DNA of 43,026 bases from Bradyrhizobium sp. AS23.2 (GTDB lineage Bacteria; Pseudomonadota; Alphaproteobacteria; Rhizobiales; Xanthobacteraceae), in the NCBI RefSeq assembly GCF_001908185.1, contig NZ_LGHM01000060.1, forward strand, positions 1-43,026, given 5' to 3'. A program made the translations under genes and the position numbers. The notes under the pieces are model-generated. The model was not told the origin of the DNA and searched no databases. It was given only the letters and a program-made list of their open reading frames with translations. Within the stretch, counting starts at the first letter, position 1. Each line of letters begins with the position of its first letter. Positions 1-6,921 of the stretch are shown in pieces.

Positions 1-214
1 GCGCGGGAGCCGCTGGTGCGGCCGGACGCGCGGCGGGCGGCGGTCCCTTGGGCGCTTCCTTCGGCGGTTGCTTCGGTCGCCCGTCAGGGCCCGTGTCTGG
101 CTGGGCCTGCGCGACAATGAGCGGCGGTGCGCCTTGCGCATGCGATGCAGAGCTTGCGATTTGCATCGCGGTTAGAGCCGTCGTTGCAAGCAGAACGAAG
201 CGGAAGTTAGTCAT
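1..214 (-). CDS. N-terminus of a secreted Pro/Ala-rich protein (partial)
   Basis: The gene starts at ATG 214, preceded by a GAGGAA ribosome site, and runs out of the window at base 1, so only about 71 codons are visible. Residues 1 to about 26 form a signal peptide with a hydrophobic core (FVLLATTALTAM) and an Ala-X-Ala-like cleavage site near SHA-QG. The mature part begins APPLIVAQAQ and becomes a low-complexity Pro/Lys/Ala stretch. From memory, this leader followed by a proline-rich linker resembles the start of large OmpA-family outer-membrane proteins of Bradyrhizobium, but no OmpA domain is visible here, so that assignment is an inference. The protein is very likely exported to the periplasm or cell envelope. 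Confidence 0.7.
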   Translation of the reverse strand, partial: MTNFRFVLLATTALTAMQIASSASHAQGAPPLIVAQAQPDTGPDGRPKQPPKEAPKGPPPAARPAAPAAPA

Positions 215-405
215 GGTCGTGAAATTCCTCGGGAAGGTTCTTTGAGAAGTGAAGTCGTGTGATGAACAGCTACGCGTTAGGCCGGATTGTGGCGGGTAAA
301 GAGGTCGCGGCCCGATTTATTTCTGCACGCAAATCACGTCACTATGGCGACGTTCATTGCGCATTCAGAAGCAGGATGCAATCGCCGCACATGTGATTGT
401 TCGTC

Positions 406-648
406 TCATGTGTGACCTTGCGGCGAAGTCGCATCCGTCGCGGGATTCGGTGTGAGCGGCCCATTTGGTCCGCGTCGCGGAATCTCTTCGGGAACGTACG
501 GAGGCAATTCGTCCGGGCGTGGCGGTGCGTCTGGCTCGCGCACCGGCGGTGCGATGTCAGGCTGCGGATTGCCCGGCGGAATCCCCGGAGGAGGCTCGGT
601 CGGAGTCCCCGGCGTCGATGGCGGAATCTCGGGCGGTTCGATCGGCAT
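406..648 (-). CDS. small proline-rich protein (80 aa)
   Basis: Reading from ATG 648 gives MPIEPPEIPPSTPG followed by repeated PP-containing turns (PPPGIPPGNP, PPVREPDAPP) and a C-terminus rich in Pro, Arg and Asn. Roughly a third of the residues are proline. There is no signal peptide or membrane segment, so it is probably a cytoplasmic, disordered protein. The start ATG overlaps the TGA of the 20-codon ORF upstream (TGATG), which suggests translational coupling; GTG 651 is an alternative start in the same frame. The function is unknown. The opposite strand is also open here, but only the minus frame has a sensible upstream Shine-Dalgarno/coupling arrangement. Confidence 0.6.
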   Translation of the reverse strand: MPIEPPEIPPSTPGTPTEPPPGIPPGNPQPDIAPPVREPDAPPRPDELPPYVPEEIPRRGPNGPLTPNPATDATSPQGHT

Positions 649-710
649 CACATCGACACCTTATGATTTTCGCCGATGTCGGGACGCGAATTCGTCACCG
701 TCGCGGCCAT
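648..710 (-). CDS. 20-codon upstream ORF overlapping the proline-rich gene
   Basis: ATG 710 is preceded by a very strong ribosome site (AGGAAGGAG, about 6 bases upstream). It opens a 20-codon frame, MAATVTNSRPDIGENHKVSM, that stops at TGA 650-648. The stop overlaps the ATG of the proline-rich gene (TGATG). The proline-rich frame has no comparable site of its own, so ribosomes probably load here and re-initiate. It could be a leader or coupling peptide, or the original N-terminus of one longer protein separated by a frame change. The sequence alone does not decide. Confidence 0.5.
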   Translation of the reverse strand: MAATVTNSRPDIGENHKVSM

Positions 711-782
711 ATCGTGCTCCTTCCTGCAAGGGACGATAACGACCTGCACGGAACGATGTTCCTGCCTGAATGTGGAGCCCGT

Positions 783-1169
783 CTACTCCGGCGCGTGACA
801 GACGGCCTCGATGTTGTGGCCGTCGGGGTCCAGCACGAAGGCGCCATAATAGTTCGCGTGATAATGCGGACGGATGCCCGGCGGCCCATTGTCGCGGCCG
901 CCCGCCGCGATGGCCGCCTTGTAGAACGCGTCGACCGTGGCGCGGTCTTTTGCGAGGAGCGCGACATGCACCGGCTTGTTCATCGCGCCTTCGCCGCCGA
1001 TCCAGAAATCGGGCTTGCCGTTAGTGCCGAAGCCGGCCGCGGCTGCGTGGCCGGTCTGCTCCGCCGTCACTTCCATGATCAGGCTGTAGCCGAGTGGAGC
1101 CAGTGCCTTGGCGTAGAATGCTTTCGCACGCTCATAGTCGGAGACGGAGAAACCCAAATGGTCGATCAT
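783..1169 (-). CDS. VOC (glyoxalase/bleomycin-resistance fold) protein
   Basis: The 128-residue protein has the two-repeat vicinal-oxygen-chelate pattern. The N-terminal half begins MIDHLGFSVSDYERAKAFY, with His4 at the usual metal-ligand position. The second half carries VHVALLAKDRATVDAFY, the region HYHANYYGAFVLDPDGHNIE (typical of this family) and ends EAVCH. The length is normal for a single-chain VOC protein. The family includes glyoxalases, dioxygenases and antibiotic-binding proteins; substrate cannot be assigned. The DPDGHNIE signature is shared with lyase-like members. It is a monocistronic cytoplasmic protein with no obvious partner nearby. Confidence 0.85.
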   Translation of the reverse strand: MIDHLGFSVSDYERAKAFYAKALAPLGYSLIMEVTAEQTGHAAAAGFGTNGKPDFWIGGEGAMNKPVHVALLAKDRATVDAFYKAAIAAGGRDNGPPGIRPHYHANYYGAFVLDPDGHNIEAVCHAPE

Positions 1170-1193
1170 CGCAAGCTCCGTTGATTGTCGTCG

Positions 1194-2075
1194 TCAGCGT
1201 GACAGGAACGTATTGCTCCGTGTCTTGCGCGCGACCGTAAAGCCGCGCGCGACCATGTCAGCGATACAATCCTGCTGCCATTCGCTTTGTGACAGATGCT
1301 CGATCACCACCGCGCGGGGCCACAGCGATTGCGGCGCGTCGCGGAAGAAGCCGATCAGCACACGGTCCTCAAAACCTTCGACGTCGATCTTGAGCGCATC
1401 GACCTGCGCGACGCCAGCCTCGTCGAGAATCCGCGTCAGCCGCAGGGACGGCACTTTGATCGCATCGGCACTGGCCGTGCCGGTGACGACGTGAGTGGCG
1501 CCGAGATTGCCGCCGCCGCTCTCGATCGTGAGCTCGCCGTCGCTGTCACCTGCCGCAGCCTGCACCAGGCGCACCTGCGTCGCCTTCGATGCGGCCTGGT
1601 TGAACGAGAGCCGCCCAAACGTCATTGGATGCGGCTCGATCGCAACCACCTTGCCTGACGGCCCGACCTGCCGCGCCATCACCAGCGCGAAGGTGCCGAC
1701 ATTGGCTCCGACGTCGACGAACACGCCGCCGGCCGGCGTGTACTGGCGCAGGAAGTCGAGCTCGTCGAGATTGTAGTCGGGGTTGAACAACGCGCCGCGC
1801 TCGGTCGCGCTGCCCTGGTGATAGAAGCGGAACGAAGCGCCCTGATATTGCACGTCGACCGGCCCGCCGCGCAGCAGGTTCACCAGCCGCGACAGCCAGG
1901 GTCGGAACGCGCCGCGCTTCAGCCCCGACTGTGTCGCGAGGCGAATGATGGCGGTCTGCGCCGCATTCGGCGCAAACGCGCCGAATGGCGCGGACGAAGG
2001 GGCGTTGTCGGGCGTCAAGCCAAGGGTCCTCGTTGCAAGCGGCGCATGCATAGCCGGTTTTACCGGGGACTCCAA
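1194..2075 (-). CDS. FkbM-family SAM-dependent methyltransferase
   Basis: This 293-residue protein has a Rossmann-like SAM-binding motif, VFVDVGANVGTFALVMA, near residues 117-133, followed by VVAIEPHPMTFGRL, where the acidic residue after the second strand binds the SAM ribose. The later DALKIDVEGFED segment is diagnostic of the FkbM methyltransferase family. These enzymes O-methylate sugars or polyketides. In rhizobia many act on surface polysaccharides, which is a family-level inference here. The first 40 residues lack conserved motifs, so the real start may be an internal Met such as residue 9. No glycosyltransferase lies next to it. Confidence 0.85.
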   Translation of the reverse strand: MESPVKPAMHAPLATRTLGLTPDNAPSSAPFGAFAPNAAQTAIIRLATQSGLKRGAFRPWLSRLVNLLRGGPVDVQYQGASFRFYHQGSATERGALFNPDYNLDELDFLRQYTPAGGVFVDVGANVGTFALVMARQVGPSGKVVAIEPHPMTFGRLSFNQAASKATQVRLVQAAAGDSDGELTIESGGGNLGATHVVTGTASADAIKVPSLRLTRILDEAGVAQVDALKIDVEGFEDRVLIGFFRDAPQSLWPRAVVIEHLSQSEWQQDCIADMVARGFTVARKTRSNTFLSR

Positions 2076-2099
2076 CGGCCCGTTACCGCATCTACGGGT

Positions 2100-2265
2100 T
2101 CACGCCGCCGAGGTCGCTTCATCGAGGACGACGATGCCGGGGTTGTGGAGCAACAGGTGCGCAAAGGCGAGGCACTGCTCATCGCCGCCGGAGAGCATCT
2201 GGTCCCTCGGCCCCTCTTCCTCAAGCTTCTCCTTGAGGTGATCGAGGCCGGCCGCAGGTTCCCGA
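2100..2265 (-). pseudogene. relic of an ABC-transporter ATPase C-terminus (SbmA/YddA-like)
   Basis: Between the methyltransferase and kinase genes the minus strand encodes, in one frame, GLDHLKEKLEEEGPRDQ, a signature-like MLSGGDEQCLAFAHLLLH, then a Walker B with D-loop-like end, IVVLDEATSAA, and a TGA at 2102-2100. That is the signature-to-Walker-B stretch of an ABC ATPase, most like the fused permease-ATPase SbmA/YddA type. No Walker A, permease domain or start codon precedes it; the frame begins abruptly near the kinase stop. Substitutions at conserved positions (SGGD instead of SGGE, H for R in FAHLLL) suggest decay. It is a gene fragment and is not expected to function. Confidence 0.75.
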
Positions 2266-2273
2266 TTGGACCC

Positions 2274-4430
2274 TTACTCGGCGGCGCCGTCGCGCACCCG
2301 TCTCAGCCGCGCGGCCCGGTGCAGAACGCGCGACAACTCCTCGATCGAATAGGGCTTTTGCACGAGGTCGAAGCCCGCAACGCCGTCCTGGGACAGTGCC
2401 TCGCTGTAGCCACTGGTCAGCACGACCGGCACGTCGATGCCGCGATCGCGAATCGCCTGGGCGAGGTCGAGCCCGGTCATGCCCGGCATCACCACGTCCG
2501 AGAACACGACATCGAAACGATGCGCGTCCAGGACCAGCTCAGCCAGAGCGTCGGTGGCATTGTCGACCAGCGTGATGCTGTAGCCGAGCTCGGTGAGGCC
2601 GTCGGCGGCGAAATTGGCGAGCTCGATATTGTCGTCGACCAGCAGCACCGATGTGCCGTTGCCGGCCACTGCCGGTGCGGTGTTAGGCGCCTGCCGCCGC
2701 GGCAGCAGGTCCGCCGGCACGCGCGGCAAATAGAGCGAGAAGGTGCTGCCGTGGCCGACCTCGCTCGTGACCGTCACCTCGCCGCCGGATTGCCGGGCGA
2801 AGCCGAACACCTGCGACAGGCCGAGACCGGTGCCGTGGCCGACCTGCTTGGTGGTGAAGAACGGCTCGAAGATGCGCCCAAGTCGCGCGGCGGGAATGCC
2901 GATTCCGGTGTCGCTGACGGCAACGCTGACGAAGCCATGGTTGCCTGCAAGTTCATGGCTGCCCGAGACGTGCGCCAGCGTGTCCGGGACGGTCGGCGCG
3001 GCCTCGATCGTGAAGGTGATCCGGCCCTTGCCCTGCATGGCATCGCGCGCGTTGGTCGCCATGTTGATCAGCGCCGTCTCGAACTGGCCGGCATCGGCAT
3101 TGACGAGGCAGGCCTCCGCCGGCAGCTGCATCGCGATCTCGATCGCCGGGCCCAGCAGCGTCGCCAGCATGTCGTGCAGTGACTGCATCCGCTCCCCGAC
3201 GTCGAACACTTCCGGCTTCAGCGTCTGGCGCCGCGCGAACGCCAGAAGCTGCGAGGTCAGCTTGGCCGCGCGCCCGACCGCATCGGCGATGGCGGTGATG
3301 TAGCGCTGGCGCCGCTCTTCCGTCAGCTGTGGCCGATTCAACAGATCGACCGAGGCGCGGATCACCGTCAGCAAATTGTTGAAGTCGTGCGCGACGCCGC
3401 CGGTGAGCTGTCCGAGCGCCTCCAGCCGCTGGCTGTGCTTGAGGGCCTCCTCGGCCTCGCGCCGCTTTGCAGCTTCGGCCTGGAGGTGCTGGGTGCGCCG
3501 GAACGCCAGCGCCAGCAGCAGGAACAGCAGTGCGGTCACGGGAACGCCGAACACCAGATACTGGCCCATGGTGGCGAGCCACCGCGCGCGGATCGCCGAG
3601 GTCTCGAGGCCCGCGCTGACATAGATCGGATATTCCGCGGCGCGCCGGTAGCCGACGCGTCGCTCGATGCCGTCCGACGGCCAGGCGATGGTGATGAGGC
3701 CATGCTCGGGGTGAGCTGCGATCTCGCGGCCGACCGGCCCGTTCGGATCGAGCCGGAGGTCGCGGTCGACCCGGGGAAAATGCGTAAGCAGCACGCCGTC
3801 GCTGCGTCCCATCGCGAAGAAGCTGCCCGGATCGGAGCCGATCCTGGCATAAAAGCTTTCGAAATATTCCGGCAGAACGGAAGCCTGGATCACGCCGATG
3901 AAGCTGCCCTCGTCGGAGTCGCGCCGGCGGCTGACGCCGAAGAAGTGCGCGCCCTGATAGGGCGGGCGCGGGGTCAGGGGGACGCCGATGAAGGTGCCGA
4001 TGTTCTGGTCGACATGGGCGATGAAGTAGTCGCGGTCCGCAAACCTCTGCTCCGGCGGCGGCGAGGCGAGGCTATTGACCAGCGCTCGTCCGTCCGCATC
4101 GAAGATCCATACCGATTTGAGCTGGGGCAGGGAGTCGGTCAGGCGCTTCAGGCGCCGGTGCAGCGCCGGCTCGCGCGAGCGGATCACGTCGTCGGGCAGA
4201 TCGCGCACGACCTCGTTGATCTCGGCAACGCTGCGGTCGATGGTCTCGAACACCTTGAGCGCGTGCTCATGAGCAACATCGAGCGTGCGCTCGATCTCCC
4301 GGTCGGCGATGTCTTTTGTCGAGGTGTAGGAGATCGCGGAGGCGATGACGAACAGCGCAATCGGGAGCGCCAGGGATGCAACCATCATCCACCGCAAAAG
4401 TCTCAGCGAGTTGCGTTGCGCTCCCTGCAC
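2274..4430 (-). CDS. hybrid sensor histidine kinase / response regulator
   Basis: The 718-residue protein starts with a transmembrane helix (about 16-35), then a roughly 250-residue extracytoplasmic sensor region of double-Cache type (with RDYFIAHV and SFIGVIQASV segments), a second helix (about 290-310) and a short coiled linker. The phospho-acceptor box is GGVAHDFNNLL with His348. The ATPase domain shows NMATNARDAM, DTGIGI and GTGLGLS motifs. A receiver domain follows from about 594, with acidic VDD at 598-600, phospho-acceptor Asp645 in FSDVVMPG, and Lys in VQKPYS. The DFNNLL box marks the HWE-distinct class common in rhizobia. It probably senses a small periplasmic ligand and autophosphorylates; no cognate regulator gene is adjacent, so output partners are unknown. 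Confidence 0.92.
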   Translation of the reverse strand: MQGAQRNSLRLLRWMMVASLALPIALFVIASAISYTSTKDIADREIERTLDVAHEHALKVFETIDRSVAEINEVVRDLPDDVIRSREPALHRRLKRLTDSLPQLKSVWIFDADGRALVNSLASPPPEQRFADRDYFIAHVDQNIGTFIGVPLTPRPPYQGAHFFGVSRRRDSDEGSFIGVIQASVLPEYFESFYARIGSDPGSFFAMGRSDGVLLTHFPRVDRDLRLDPNGPVGREIAAHPEHGLITIAWPSDGIERRVGYRRAAEYPIYVSAGLETSAIRARWLATMGQYLVFGVPVTALLFLLLALAFRRTQHLQAEAAKRREAEEALKHSQRLEALGQLTGGVAHDFNNLLTVIRASVDLLNRPQLTEERRQRYITAIADAVGRAAKLTSQLLAFARRQTLKPEVFDVGERMQSLHDMLATLLGPAIEIAMQLPAEACLVNADAGQFETALINMATNARDAMQGKGRITFTIEAAPTVPDTLAHVSGSHELAGNHGFVSVAVSDTGIGIPAARLGRIFEPFFTTKQVGHGTGLGLSQVFGFARQSGGEVTVTSEVGHGSTFSLYLPRVPADLLPRRQAPNTAPAVAGNGTSVLLVDDNIELANFAADGLTELGYSITLVDNATDALAELVLDAHRFDVVFSDVVMPGMTGLDLAQAIRDRGIDVPVVLTSGYSEALSQDGVAGFDLVQKPYSIEELSRVLHRAARLRRVRDGAAE

Positions 4431-4610
4431 AGTCGCTCCCGGTCCCAGACCGGAGAGCTTACTTGAACTTCCCGCAAGGAAGGAAGCGGCTTATGGCGCG
4501 AACCGGGGGTTGCAGTTTTCTGATTTGCCCGTAGTGCACGAAGAGGCAAATTTCACTGAAGTTCGCACCGGGCGTAGAATGCCCCGGCCGCGGCGGCCGG
4601 TGTCGCCCTA

Positions 4611-4820
4611 CAAAATAGTCTCTATTTTTCGTCGAAAAAGAACTGGCATTTCGTGTCAGGTCGAAACCTAGTTAAAAACAAAGTCCTTTCAGATCGCCCG
4701 AAGAGGGCAATCCAAGCCGACAATATTGTTCTTTCAAAGAAAGCGGTGCGCGAAGAGTGGCGCAAGCAATTGAATCTCGGATGGTTTTCGCCTGATCTTC
4801 TCCACGCTCGTCCTCTCTAG
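4611..4820. repeat. repeat A, copy 1 (left end of cassette 1)
   Basis: About 210 bases that recur, imperfectly, at 6191-6403. Shared blocks include CAAAATAGTC at the outer edge, an AT-rich TTTTCGTCG-AAAAA near-palindrome, AACAAAGTCCTTTCAGAT, GCCGACAATATTGTTCTTTC, GCAATTGAATCTC and a final TCCTCTCTAG. It is non-coding and lower in GC than its surroundings. Its outer edge is the inverse of the GACTATTTTG motif in repeat B, so A and B behave like the left and right ends of one insertion element. The gaps on either side (4431-4610 and 4821-5039) show no further gene. Confidence 0.85.
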
Positions 4821-5039
4821 TGGGGACGTTTGGCTAGAGTGGCCAACTGCCGTCGAGGACGCGGACTCATTAAGGCGCAGCCATAGCCTGATTGACGCGA
4901 GCGGTTTGCAGAGGCCGGCTGGCTGAGCAGAAACCGATTCAAAAGTCGGAATTTTCGCGGCAGGATTTGACCGCAGGAAACGGGTGGTTGCCTGACCATG
5001 TGGCTCCTATGACTGAGTCTCATCACTAAGGAGGCTCAC

Positions 5040-5789
5040 ATGGGTTTATTGAACAACAAAACCGCTATCATTACCGGGGCGTCTTCTGGGATTGGCAAAG
5101 CCGCTGCCCTTCTTTTCGCTGCCGAAGGTGCTTCTCTTGTGCTGAACGCGAGGGGCCATCAGGCCTTGCAGGAGGTTGCTGACCGCATTCAGGGAAGTGG
5201 TGGAACGGCGCGGATTGTTCCAGGGGATACAGCTCTTCCCGATACACATGAACGTCTTGTTACGGAAGCCGGGAAATCATTTGGCGGCCTTGACATTGCT
5301 TTCAGCAACGCTGGAACCGTAGGGACGATGGGTCCTCTCGCCGACATCCAGATTGCAGACTGGGAAAAGACGATAGCAACGAACTTGACGTCCGCTTTTC
5401 TCGGAAGCCGATATCAAATTCCCCAAATGCTGAAACGTGGCGGCGGTTCACTGATCTTCACATCCAGCTTTGTCGGAACGAGTGTCGGGTTGCCCGGAAT
5501 GGCAGCCTATGCAGCATCGAAAGCTGGGCTTATGGGGTTGGTAAAGGGGATTACGGCTGATTACGCAGCTATGGGAATAAGGGCCAATGCTCTTTTACCG
5601 GGTGGGGTTGATACCGCTATGGCTGGCAACGAATCCCAAAAGGAATGGGCCGCAGGTTTGCATGCGATGAAGCGCATTGCACATCCTGAAGAAATTGCAC
5701 AAGCAGCCCTTTTTCTTGCAAGCTCTATGTCGAGTTTCGTCGCGGGCTCTGCGCTTTTTGCAGATGGCGGGAATGCTGCTGTGAAGTAG
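5040..5789 (+). CDS. short-chain dehydrogenase/reductase (SDR), transferred
   Basis: The 249-residue enzyme has the classical SDR layout: the NAD(P)-binding TGASSGIG motif near residue 13, SNAG near 88, catalytic Ser in FTSSFVG and Tyr-X3-Lys in YAASK, then an LLPGGVDTAM loop. It oxidises or reduces an alcohol/ketone of unknown identity with a nicotinamide cofactor. The start is fixed by AAGGAGG six bases before ATG 5040. Codon use differs from neighbouring genes, with many A/T-ending codons (TTATTG, AAAACC, TCTTCT), pointing to horizontal acquisition. It is the only intact gene in cassette 1, framed by repeats A (4611) and B (6050). Confidence 0.9.
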   Translation: MGLLNNKTAIITGASSGIGKAAALLFAAEGASLVLNARGHQALQEVADRIQGSGGTARIVPGDTALPDTHERLVTEAGKSFGGLDIAFSNAGTVGTMGPLADIQIADWEKTIATNLTSAFLGSRYQIPQMLKRGGGSLIFTSSFVGTSVGLPGMAAYAASKAGLMGLVKGITADYAAMGIRANALLPGGVDTAMAGNESQKEWAAGLHAMKRIAHPEEIAQAALFLASSMSSFVAGSALFADGGNAAVK

Positions 5790-5796
5790 GGAATCC

Positions 5797-5862
5797 GTTG
5801 TCGCCTTCAATGCGCTGGATCGTTGAAATTCCAACTCCGGCCTTTTCTGCGAGCTCGGCACC
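5797..5862 (-). pseudogene. relic of an XRE-type helix-turn-helix regulator
   Basis: Immediately downstream of the SDR gene, the minus strand reads GAELAEKAGVGISTIQRIEG and then DN. This matches the helix 2-turn-helix 3 core of XRE/Cro-type DNA-binding domains (pattern LAEKAGVS..TI.RIE). Only about 22 residues are recognisable; the frame has no start codon with a ribosome site, and the rest of a regulator is missing. It is a fragment left by recombination inside the accessory island. Confidence 0.5.
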
Positions 5863-5995
5863 CCCTCGTTGGGGACGTAGCGGCGACGCAAAATCGCGGG
5901 ATGCTGGGGAATTGATCGGGACGTAGGGGGGTATTTCGGCAGAATAACCGCGAACTCTGCTTGTTCAATCGTCCTGCTGCGTCCCTCACCGATTT

Positions 5996-6023
5996 GAGCA
6001 TCAGACTACGAATCTGAAGGTCG
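5996..6023 (+). other. tRNA-Arg(ACG)-like anticodon-arm fragment
   Basis: Bases 6001-6017, TCAGACTACGAATCTGA, form a perfect 5-bp anticodon stem (TCAGA/TCTGA) around the 7-base loop CTACGAA, whose anticodon would be ACG. The preceding GAGCA and following AGGTCG also fit tRNA-Arg of alphaproteobacteria as I remember it. There is no acceptor stem, complete D arm or T arm, so it is not a functional tRNA. A fragment like this in an accessory region can be what an integration event leaves behind. Confidence 0.5.
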
Positions 6024-6049
6024 TCTGGCGATTGCGGCTTGTTGGCCCA

Positions 6050-6173
6050 AACGAAAACAGGGCGGGTCATCGACGCGCCCTGTTTTGGCGTACTCAACGA
6101 GGTCCCTGAGTTCGAAAGGACCATTTTGTTTAAGAAGGACTCGGTTGCCTAAGAAGAACTATTTTGTCTGTAG
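6050..6173. repeat. repeat B, copy 1 (right end of cassette 1)
   Basis: This 124-base element recurs at 11476-11599 with identical length and about 90 percent identity by eye. It starts AACGAAAACAGGGCGGGTCA, contains a strong hairpin, then CAACGAGGTCCCTGAGTTCG, and ends with two ACTATTTTG-like motifs before GTCTGTAG. At the second copy it follows directly on a transposase fragment, which suggests that B is the 3' end of an insertion sequence. Confidence 0.88.
6054..6086 (+). terminator. hairpin terminator inside repeat B copy 1
   Basis: AAAACAGGGCGGGT and its near-complement ending CCCTGTTTT form a GC-rich stem flanked by A and T runs. It resembles a bidirectional intrinsic terminator. One base in the arm differs from the perfect copy at 11480-11512. 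Confidence 0.6.
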
Positions 6174-6190
6174 ACAGCCGTGTCCCTGTG

Positions 6191-6403
6191 CAAAATAGTC
6201 CCTACTTTTCGTCGGAAAAAAGCCTTGGTATTTCGTGCGCAGCGGAAGCCTAGTTGAAAACAAAGTCCTTTCAGATTGCCCGAAGACGTCAATTCAAGCC
6301 GACAATATTGTTCTTTCAATCCTGCAGCGTGCAAGCGGGGACGTAAGCAATTGAATCTCTGTCGGTTTTTGTCCTGATCCTCTCTGCCCCCAATCCTCTC
6401 TAG
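6191..6403. repeat. repeat A, copy 2 (left end of cassette 2)
   Basis: The second copy of the ~210-base repeat found at 4611-4820. It begins 18 bases after the end of repeat B copy 1, so the B and A ends of neighbouring cassettes abut, with CTATTTTG and CAAAATAG facing each other as inverted repeats. It ends in TCCTCTCTAG like copy 1. No gene is seen within it. Confidence 0.85.
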
Positions 6404-6422
6404 ATGGGCGGTAGTTTGACTT

Positions 6423-6697
6423 GTGACGGTGGACGTTTGCGACATTCCCGACATCGAACTGGACGAGTTTGATCGCGGCAGTACCTATGCCCGCGAGATG
6501 GATCTGTCCGGGCGTTCATCGCGCGCGAGCGGGAATTCGGGGAGTTGGACGCGATCGACTTGACGCGCATCGCCGATCCGCGGCTGGTCAAGATGAATGG
6601 GATGGCCCTTGCCGGTTGCGAATATGCGAAATGCCGGGCGAACACCGAATACATCAACTCGTCCGGATATGGACGAGGCAGGCACAAATTCGCGTGA
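6423..6697 (+). pseudogene. frameshifted coding relic, family not recognised
   Basis: One frame from GTG 6423 reads DVCDIPDIELDEFDRG and on to REMDLSG. Near 6510 coding sense continues in another frame as AFIAREREFGELDAIDL, then RIADPRLVKMNGMALAGC, and ends in RGRHKFA with a stop at 6697. The two frames join smoothly if one base is missing near 6510. The composition looks genuinely protein-coding and C-terminal in character, but I do not recognise the family. It is probably the end of a gene broken by recombination or frameshift. Confidence 0.4.
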
Positions 6698-6749
6698 CTA
6701 CACATAGTAGGCCGCGGGACGAGCGCAGTGACCCGGCGCACAGAAATAA

Positions 6750-6920
6750 AGGTCTAGCGGCGGGACTCATGGTACGACGGCCGACCTATTCCGTCAGAGC
6801 CGAACTCCGAAACAGCACTCCGTGCGGGGTGAGATCGGCAAGCACGGCCCCGTTCGCGGTCTGGACTACGAAGCGATGGGCAAAAACGTGCATGATCCTA
6901 CCGGACGAGTGGAGCGCTGA
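6750..6920 (+). pseudogene. C-terminal gene fragment, family not recognised
   Basis: An open stretch ending at TGA 6918-6920 encodes VRGEIGKHGPVRGLDYEAMG followed by KNVHDPTGRVER. It has no start codon with a ribosome site, and it stops one base before the end of the convergent binding-protein gene. It looks like the tail of a catabolic or biosynthetic enzyme whose front was lost, possibly the same event that truncated the relic at 6423-6697. No function is proposed. Confidence 0.35.
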
Positions 6921-6921
6921 A

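Noticed and set aside
465..1184. 239-codon plus-strand frame opposite the proline-rich and VOC genes
   Set aside because: It is antisense to a clear VOC gene and has no domain.
1818..3182. 454-codon plus-strand frame across the methyltransferase and kinase
   Set aside because: It crosses two convincingly coded genes and a relic on the other strand; the composition is typical of a shadow frame.
4817..5026. 69-codon minus-strand frame upstream of the SDR gene
   Set aside because: It has no ribosome site and no motif, and it overlaps the expected SDR promoter.
5807..6124. 105-codon minus-strand frame across the tRNA fragment and repeat B
   Set aside because: It runs through a terminator hairpin and a tRNA-like structure; the real coding trace there is the XRE relic in another frame.
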